From Kiritimatiellia bacterium (GTDB lineage Bacteria > Verrucomicrobiota > Kiritimatiellia > RFP12 > UBA3636), in contig JAEDLN010000058.1 in NCBI GenBank assembly GCA_016295275.1, positions 1 to 10,975 on the forward strand: a stretch of 10,975 nt of DNA. The letters are read 5' to 3'. A program made the translations under genes and the position numbers. Below are positions 6,514-10,975 of the stretch, in pieces. The notes under the pieces are model-generated. The model searched no databases. It was not told the DNA's origin and saw only the letters and a program-made list of their open reading frames with translations. Positions within the stretch are counted from its first letter, which is position 1; each line of letters begins with the position of its first letter.

Positions 6514-7302
6514 ATGGCTACCAAGTACAGAGTTGCCGCCCAAATGTTCGGCTTCCGGGATTATCTCAAAACACCCGAGGATATCCTCAAAACGCTTAAG
6601 CGCGTCAAGAAAATGGGATACGACTATGTCCAAATCTCCGGCTTCCCCGGCGATATCGACATGGCCGATGTCAAGGCTCTCTGCGATAAGGCAAAGGTGA
6701 CCCCGATCGGCGCCCATATCTCCCTCCCACAATTCCGCGAAAACACCCAAAAGGTAATCGACGACTGCAAGAAGCTCGGTATCTCCTATGTGGCAATTCC
6801 GTGGCTCAATGCCTCGGAAATCAAGACGCTCGCCGATTGGAAAAAGCTCTTCAAGGAATTCGAAGGCTATGCAACGGCTTTCGCCAAACAGGGAATCCAT
6901 GTCCAGTACCACAACCATGATTTCGAATTCGAAAAGTTCGGAATCAAGTGCGGCAAGGGCGGTACCACCATCTTGGATATGCTCTACGAAAATACCAAGG
7001 TCCTTCAAGCCGAACTCGATCTCGGTTGGTGCGCCCGCGGCGGATACAACCCCGTCAACTGGGTCAATAAAGTCGCCAAACGCATGGATCAGGTCCACTT
7101 CAAGGATTGGGGCATCTTCAACCGCAAGCCCGAATTCCGCGCCGTCGGCGAAGGCTCTATCGATTGGCCGGTCATCATCAAGGCTTGCAAGAAAACCGGC
7201 GTGAAGGACTTCATCGTCGAACAGGATTCCTGGATCGCAACCGGAAACCCCTTCGTCGAATATAAAATTTCCCGCGAATACCTTGCCGGCCTCGGACTGT
7301 AA
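6514..7302 (+). CDS. Sugar phosphate isomerase/epimerase (xylose isomerase-like TIM barrel)
   Basis: This 262-residue protein belongs to the AP_endonuc_2/xylose-isomerase-like TIM-barrel family, cytoplasmic and metal-dependent. Diagnostic stretches are QYHNHDFEFE (131-140), ELDLGW (167-172), QVHFKDW (193-199), GEGSIDW (212-218) and FIVEQD (233-238). Likely metal and substrate residues are H133/H135, E167, D169, H195 and E236. There is no signal peptide. The ATG at 6514 is chosen because the upstream frame is repeat sequence; only a weak AAAAAG lies 5' of it. It has its own candidate promoter and a strong terminator after it, so it looks monocistronic. Lysine codons favour AAG (21 of 30), unlike thrC nearby, suggesting high expression. 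Family members act on varied sugars or inositols; the substrate cannot be told. Confidence 0.88.
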   Translation: MATKYRVAAQMFGFRDYLKTPEDILKTLKRVKKMGYDYVQISGFPGDIDMADVKALCDKAKVTPIGAHISLPQFRENTQKVIDDCKKLGISYVAIPWLNASEIKTLADWKKLFKEFEGYATAFAKQGIHVQYHNHDFEFEKFGIKCGKGGTTILDMLYENTKVLQAELDLGWCARGGYNPVNWVNKVAKRMDQVHFKDWGIFNRKPEFRAVGEGSIDWPVIIKACKKTGVKDFIVEQDSWIATGNPFVEYKISREYLAGLGL

Positions 7303-7323
7303 TCCATTTCATTCTTCCGAATC

Positions 7324-7361
7324 AGTCCCCGTCGCGCTTTCATAAAGGAAAGTCCCCGCGA
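7324..7361 (+). other. Alternative pairing segments before the terminator
   Basis: AGTCCCCGTCG (7324-7334) and GGAAAGTCCCC (7347-7357) are each perfectly complementary over 11 bp to overlapping parts of the terminator's left side (7385-7395 and 7389-7399). They can also take part in their own hairpin: TCGCG (7332-7336) with CGCGA (7357-7361), plus CTTTC (7337-7341) with GAAAG (7348-7352). These pairings are mutually exclusive with the terminator stem, an arrangement like an attenuator; a decayed repeat is the alternative. Confidence 0.4.
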
Positions 7362-7379
7362 GAACGATTGTTTCGAAAA

Positions 7380-7410
7380 AGGGCCGACGGGGACTTTCCC
7401 CGTCGGCTCT
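7380..7410 (+). terminator. Rho-independent terminator after the isomerase gene
   Basis: GCCGACGGGG (7383-7392) pairs perfectly with CCCCGTCGGC (7398-7407); an added A-T pair leaves loop CTT, and outer A-T, G-C and G-T pairs lengthen the stem to about 14 bp. TCTTCTTGT follows on the plus strand. On the minus strand the stem is followed by CCTTTTT, so it may work both ways. It is 77 nt after the isomerase stop and 67 nt before the next gene. Confidence 0.8.
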
Positions 7411-7477
7411 TCTTGTATAGAATGCTAACCCGTCCGTCTCCGCTTTTCCTCCACTCTCCGTTTCGCGGCCTTTTGTC

Positions 7478-8587
7478 GTGAGTATCATCACCCGCTATCT
7501 GCTTCGTCAATTCGTTGGCCCGTTGTTCGTTTGTCTCGTGACATTCAACGGCGTCTTCATTTTGTTTGATCTGTTCGGACAGCTGTCACGCTTTATCGAG
7601 GCGGATTTGCCTTTCGACAAGGTGCTGCTCTACTACGCGGGTGTCATTTGCATGTATTCGCACTGGTTCCTCCCCGCGTCCTGCATGCTGGCAACCCTTT
7701 ACTCCATGTGGCAGCTGTCGCACCACAACGAACTCACCGCCATGCGCGCCAGCGGCATCAGCTTCCACCGCCTGACGTTCCCCTTCTTCTTCGTCGCCCT
7801 CATCGTCGGAATGCTCGATTGGTCAACCGCCGAATACCTGACGCCCGGACTGGCTGCATGGTCGGATAAGATGAAAAGCAGTCAATTCAAAGCCGCCGAT
7901 CACGAACGGACCGAAAATCTCCTCTTCGTGACCGAAAACCGGCGGTGGCGATTCGCCTCCGTCGACACCTCCGACGAGACCGGTTTCGCCAATGCGCAAA
8001 CAAATGTCGTCATTACTCAGGAAATCGACGAGTCGCAATCCTCCGTCATTAGCGCCGATTCCGCCCGCTACGCCGACGGCATCTGGTGGCTTTCCAATCC
8101 GACCTTTACGGCCTTGACTTCCAATGGCGATTTCATCCCGGAAAACAACGCCGGAATTGCCGGAGACAAGGCCGGCAAAAAATCCGTCCCATCTTTCTTC
8201 CCTTTCCCGGAATTTACCGAAACCCCGCACGATATGCTGCTGGCAAACCGGGAATGGATGTATCTCGGCTCTACCGATATGTTCAGAATCCTCCGCAAAA
8301 CAGGCGGAAACAACGAAAAATGGGTCGATTTCTGGTATAGTTTGGCAGCCCCTTGGACGTGCATCGTGATTACCCTTTTCGCAATCCCCGCCGGTATCAC
8401 CGGAGCCCGCCAAAGCATCTTCCGCGGAATTGCGCTGACCTTCGCCATCTTCTTCATCTTCTACGGTGTCACCCTTTCTCTTCAGTTCTTCGGTCAGCAT
8501 GGATACCTTCCCGCCTTCCTCGCAGCGTGGCTTCCAAATCTGGCTTTCCTCGCCATCGGTTTGAACCTGTACCGCCGTCTGACCTAA
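7478..8587 (+). CDS. LptF/LptG-family LPS export permease
   Basis: This 369-residue inner-membrane protein of the YjgP/YjgQ family works with LptB2 and LptC to pull lipopolysaccharide from the inner membrane. It begins MSIITRYLLRQF, the usual family start, with membrane segments at about 12-34, 50-76 and 99-115. The conserved NELTAMRASGISFHRL (84-99) is the cytoplasmic coupling-helix motif. A periplasmic beta-jellyroll region spans about 130-280, followed by segments at about 288-306, 315-338 and 343-363. Length and six-segment layout fit. The start codon is GTG at 7478 with no Shine-Dalgarno and a pyrimidine-rich leader; the only nearby ATG (7422) is out of frame. Whether it is the LptF or LptG partner cannot be decided. 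It heads a run with thrC (42-nt gap). Confidence 0.9.
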   Translation: MSIITRYLLRQFVGPLFVCLVTFNGVFILFDLFGQLSRFIEADLPFDKVLLYYAGVICMYSHWFLPASCMLATLYSMWQLSHHNELTAMRASGISFHRLTFPFFFVALIVGMLDWSTAEYLTPGLAAWSDKMKSSQFKAADHERTENLLFVTENRRWRFASVDTSDETGFANAQTNVVITQEIDESQSSVISADSARYADGIWWLSNPTFTALTSNGDFIPENNAGIAGDKAGKKSVPSFFPFPEFTETPHDMLLANREWMYLGSTDMFRILRKTGGNNEKWVDFWYSLAAPWTCIVITLFAIPAGITGARQSIFRGIALTFAIFFIFYGVTLSLQFFGQHGYLPAFLAAWLPNLAFLAIGLNLYRRLT

Positions 8588-8629
8588 CCCTTTTTCCACT
8601 TTTTTCACCCTCTCCCATTCTCCTTTTCT
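8588..8629 (+). promoter_or_regulatory. Pyrimidine-only leader before thrC without Shine-Dalgarno
   Basis: All 42 bases between the permease stop and the thrC ATG are C or T except three A; there is no G, so no GGAG-like ribosome site can exist. The tract could instead bind ribosomal protein S1. That function is inference. Confidence 0.4.
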
Positions 8630-10072
8630 ATGCGCTACTGCAGTACCCGTGGTCAAGTTTCCGATATTCCGTTCCAAGATGCCGTCCTGATGGGGCTCGC
8701 CCGTGACGGCGGTCTCCTTCTTCCGGAATCCTTTCCGAATGTGACCGATCGTCTGGAAGCCTGGAGCAAACTCCCCTATGCCGATCTCGCGTTCGAGATC
8801 ATGCGCCTTTTCTGCGACGATATCCCCGATGAAGATCTTCGCCGCATCATCGCCAAATCCTACGAACGCTTCCGCCCCGTTTCCGAAACCGACGACGCCG
8901 GCAACGCCGATCCGCAAATCATCCCTGTTCGCGATGTCGGCCCCGTCCACCTTCTCGAACTCTTCCATGGTCCGACCTACGCCTTCAAGGACGTTGCCCT
9001 CCAATTCCTCGGAAACCTGTTCGAATACATTCTCGGAAAACAGAAAAGCGAGCTGAATATCGTCGTCGCCACATCCGGCGATACCGGTTCCGCCGCAATC
9101 CACGGCGTACGCGGTCGTAAAAACATCCGCATCTTCGTTCTGCATCCCGCCGGACGAGTCTCTCCCGTGCAAGAAATGCAGATGACGACGGTCCTCGATC
9201 CGAATGTCTTCAATATCGCCCTCGATGGCACTTTCGATGACGCACAGTCGATCGTCAAAGGTCTCTTCCGCGATCTCCCCTTCAAAGACGCTCTCCATCT
9301 CGGTGCCGTAAACTCCATCAACTGGGCCCGTATCCTCGCACAGGTCGTCTACTACTTCCATGCCGCTTTCCGCGTCATGAAACGGACCGGCGCAAAAAAG
9401 GTCTCCTTCTCCGTGCCGACCGGCAATTTCGGCGATATCTTTGCCGGGTATACCGCCGCCAAAATGGGCCTTCCAATCGACAAACTCATCCTGGCAACCA
9501 ACGAAAACGATATCCTTTCGCGTTTCTTTAACACGGGTTCCTACAGCCGCAGCTCCGTCGTTCCAACGCTCTCCCCCTCGATGGACATTCAAATCGCCTC
9601 CAATTTCGAACGCTGGCTCTTCCTCCACGCCCAAGGCGATGCCGCTCAAGTACGGACGTGGATGGAAACCTTCGCAAAAACCGGTGAAATCAAAATCGAG
9701 CCCCTCCCCGGAGAGGATTCCCTCGATCCATGGCTCCGCGCCGGCCGGGCCGATACCACGCAAACGCTCGCCACAATCCGCGAATTCAGCGAGGCGTACG
9801 GCTATACGCTCGACCCCCATTCCGCCGTCGGCGTGTCGGTCGCCCTCGCCCAAAAAACCGACTCCCCGATCATCTGCCTTTGCACCGCATCTCCGGCGAA
9901 ATTCCCCGATGCCGTTATTCGCGCCGCCGGCGAAAAGGCCACCGTCAAAGAACCCGGAATCGAAGCCCTCAAAGGACTCCCGACCCGTAAATTCCCACTC
10001 CCCAACGAAATCAAAAAAATCGCCGATTTCGTCGCGGAACACTGCCACGACCCCGCTTCGATTCTCCGGTAA
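8630..10072 (+). CDS. thrC: Threonine synthase (PLP-dependent)
   Basis: It converts O-phosphohomoserine to threonine, the last step of the pathway, in the cytoplasm. The 480-residue protein starts MRYCSTRGQ, as in the long (E. coli/fungal-type) threonine synthases, with GLARDGGLLLPE (22-33) in the N-terminal domain. The PLP lysine is K120 in FHGPTYAFKDVALQF (112-126). The phosphate-binding loop is TSGDTGSAA (148-156), and PTGNFGD (263-269) is the conserved cofactor-binding block. All expected residues are present and the length is usual. The start has no ribosome site (see the pyrimidine leader). Its TAA shares one base with the ATG of the following phosphatase gene. Identification is secure. 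Confidence 0.97.
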   Translation: MRYCSTRGQVSDIPFQDAVLMGLARDGGLLLPESFPNVTDRLEAWSKLPYADLAFEIMRLFCDDIPDEDLRRIIAKSYERFRPVSETDDAGNADPQIIPVRDVGPVHLLELFHGPTYAFKDVALQFLGNLFEYILGKQKSELNIVVATSGDTGSAAIHGVRGRKNIRIFVLHPAGRVSPVQEMQMTTVLDPNVFNIALDGTFDDAQSIVKGLFRDLPFKDALHLGAVNSINWARILAQVVYYFHAAFRVMKRTGAKKVSFSVPTGNFGDIFAGYTAAKMGLPIDKLILATNENDILSRFFNTGSYSRSSVVPTLSPSMDIQIASNFERWLFLHAQGDAAQVRTWMETFAKTGEIKIEPLPGEDSLDPWLRAGRADTTQTLATIREFSEAYGYTLDPHSAVGVSVALAQKTDSPIICLCTASPAKFPDAVIRAAGEKATVKEPGIEALKGLPTRKFPLPNEIKKIADFVAEHCHDPASILR

Positions 10073-10827
10073 TGATCAACTATCATACCCATACATTCCG
10101 TTGCAAACACGCATACGGTACCGATGAGGAATTCGTCGAAGCCGCAATCCGGGCAGGCTTTACGACACTGGGCTTTGCAGACCATTGCCCTTGGCGTTTC
10201 GAAGACGGACACGTCTCCGCCATGCGGATGCTTCCGGAACAACTCGCAGGCTACTATGCCTCCCTCGCTTCTCTTCGCGACCGATATGCCGATACAATCG
10301 ACATTAAAATCGGTCTCGAATGCGAATTCTCTCCCCTCGCCGCAAAGGCCCACGACGAACTCCTTGACTCCGTCCCTCTCGATTATCGCATCCTGGCACA
10401 GCATTTCCTCGTTCCCGATAAAGAGATGATTTCCGTCGTCCCTCCCACGACAGACGAGAAAAATCTCGCTTTCTATGTCGATACGTGCATCGAGGCCCTA
10501 GCCACCGGCAAGTATCTGTATATCGCACATCCCGATATCATGAACTATGTCGGCGATGCGGCGATTTACAAGAAACACTACGCCAGACTCTGCCTCTTCC
10601 TCAAACGAAAGAATATCCCGGCCGAAATCAACCTCGGGGGATTGTCGACCGGACGATACTATCCAAACAGGCAATTTTGGGAGATTGTCGCAGAATGCGG
10701 TTGCTCTGCGATTATCGGCTACGATGCCCATTGGCCGAAAAATCTCGTCGAAACCAAATTCGCCGATCTGGCCCGTAAGCTCGCCGCCGAATATTCCATT
10801 CCTCTCATCGACAAACCGATGATCTAG
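10072..10827 (+). CDS. PHP-domain phosphoesterase, histidinol-phosphatase-like
   Basis: This 251-residue PHP-domain protein carries the trinuclear metal site: H5-T-H7 at the start, H13, D37-H38, E83 in IGLECEF, H111 in AQHF, H153 in AHPD, and D218/H220 in GYDAHWP. Small PHP proteins of this length and motif order include the HisK-type histidinol-phosphatases, which release phosphate from L-histidinol phosphate in histidine synthesis. The start overlaps the thrC stop (TAATG), with no room for an independent strong ribosome site, so translational coupling is likely. No other his gene is near, so another phosphomonoester substrate is possible. The PHP fold is firm; the histidinol assignment is moderate. 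Confidence 0.85.
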   Translation: MINYHTHTFRCKHAYGTDEEFVEAAIRAGFTTLGFADHCPWRFEDGHVSAMRMLPEQLAGYYASLASLRDRYADTIDIKIGLECEFSPLAAKAHDELLDSVPLDYRILAQHFLVPDKEMISVVPPTTDEKNLAFYVDTCIEALATGKYLYIAHPDIMNYVGDAAIYKKHYARLCLFLKRKNIPAEINLGGLSTGRYYPNRQFWEIVAECGCSAIIGYDAHWPKNLVETKFADLARKLAAEYSIPLIDKPMI

Positions 10828-10830
10828 ACA

Positions 10831-10864
10831 CCCCACCGGCCCCGACGCCCCATCCCCCGCGCCC
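10831..10864 (-). other. G-quadruplex motif (minus strand) just after the phosphatase stop
   Basis: Five G-runs of three to five on the minus strand are separated by loops of 5, 4, 2 and 3 nt. The motif begins three bases past the stop codon. Like the one at 6366-6405 it neighbours a copy of the structured repeat and lies on the same strand. No terminator hairpin with a T-run is seen here for the plus-strand operon. Confidence 0.55.
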
Positions 10865-10867
10865 GCC

Positions 10868-10888
10868 GCGCGGCTTGGCTTCCCGCGC
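10868..10888. repeat. GC-rich stem-loop with GCTTGGC loop motif
   Basis: GCGCGG (10868-10873) pairs with CCGCGC (10883-10888) around a 9-nt loop beginning CTTGGC. GCTTGGC recurs in this region near 10918-10924 and 10939-10945, and in copy 1 of the repeat near 6298-6304, so this may be a degenerate sub-unit of the same repeat family. Confidence 0.4.
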
Positions 10889-10922
10889 CCCATCGCCGTG
10901 CGCTCCACGCTCGTGCGGCTTG

Positions 10923-10975
10923 GCGGTAGGGCGCGATGCTTGGCCGCCGGGCCTCCCGGCTCGCGCCGCCGCGCC
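10923..10975. repeat. Structured interspersed repeat, copy 2 (reaches window edge)
   Basis: The left module (10923-10948) differs at one base from 6282-6307, and the right module (10952-10975) is identical to 6330-6353. Outer arms GGCGCGA (10930-10936) and TCGCGCC (10961-10967) are complementary. The inner hairpin is GCCGGG-CCT-CCCGGC (10946-10960) and abuts the outer arm on its 3' side, leaving a one-sided bulge TGCTTGGCC (10937-10945). The element may go on past the window. Confidence 0.8.

Noticed and set aside
6100..7098. Minus-strand frame of the M16 gene stays open for over 330 codons upstream of the chosen start
   Set aside because: The M16 fold begins at the ATG at 6099; upstream the frame runs through GC-rich repeats and antisense to the isomerase gene, giving low-complexity G/R/A-rich peptide.
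7823..10048. 741-codon open frame on the minus strand antisense to the permease and thrC
   Set aside because: It lies fully opposite two secure genes and shows no recognisable motif; codon bias of the sense genes explains the missing stops.

Overview
The window looks like chromosomal DNA from a Gram-negative bacterium, moderate to high in GC. It encodes an LptF/LptG-family LPS-export permease, an RmlA nucleotidyltransferase and a YbhN/LPG-synthase-type membrane protein. A free-standing pseudopilin-like protein, a solo TIM-barrel sugar isomerase, many starts with little or no Shine-Dalgarno sequence and GC-rich intergenic repeats would fit the PVC superphylum (Verrucomicrobiota/Kiritimatiellota/Lentisphaerota). 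That placement is inference from gene content, not from a marker gene. No tRNA, rRNA, transposase, phage gene or CRISPR array was seen.

Layout. Bases 1-6099 are all minus-strand. Read in transcription order they are an M16 zinc peptidase, a FmdB-type zinc-ribbon protein, RmlA, a lysylphosphatidylglycerol-synthase-type membrane protein, then (behind its own promoter and a TPP riboswitch) the HMP transporter CytX, and last a GspG-like pseudopilin. Bases 6100-6513 are a divergent intergenic region. It holds a perfect dyad over the probable M16 promoter, C-rich tandem repeats, a structured interspersed repeat, a G-quadruplex motif and a promoter for the isomerase. Bases 6514-10827 are plus-strand: a sugar phosphate isomerase/epimerase with its own terminator, then an apparent operon of LptF/LptG permease, threonine synthase and a PHP-domain histidinol-phosphatase-like protein. 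Bases 10828-10975 hold a second G-quadruplex motif and a second copy of the structured repeat, which runs to the window edge.

How the genes work together. The first four minus-strand genes are closely spaced (gaps 4, 54 and 22 nt), and RmlA and the membrane protein fit cell-surface work. CytX with its TPP aptamer forms a thiamine-precursor salvage unit; the pseudopilin 52 nt downstream, with no evident terminator between, may be co-transcribed. thrC and the PHP phosphatase share a TAATG stop/start overlap, so they are probably translationally coupled amino-acid biosynthesis genes.

The most unusual material is non-coding: the interspersed repeat whose inner hairpin differs in sequence between copies but stays paired; competing 11-bp pairings around the terminator before the LptF/LptG gene; a very compact TPP riboswitch whose P1 stem ends two bases before the start codon; and a possible near-leaderless M16 promoter under a perfect dyad. 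The protein-coding genes themselves are ordinary members of known families.
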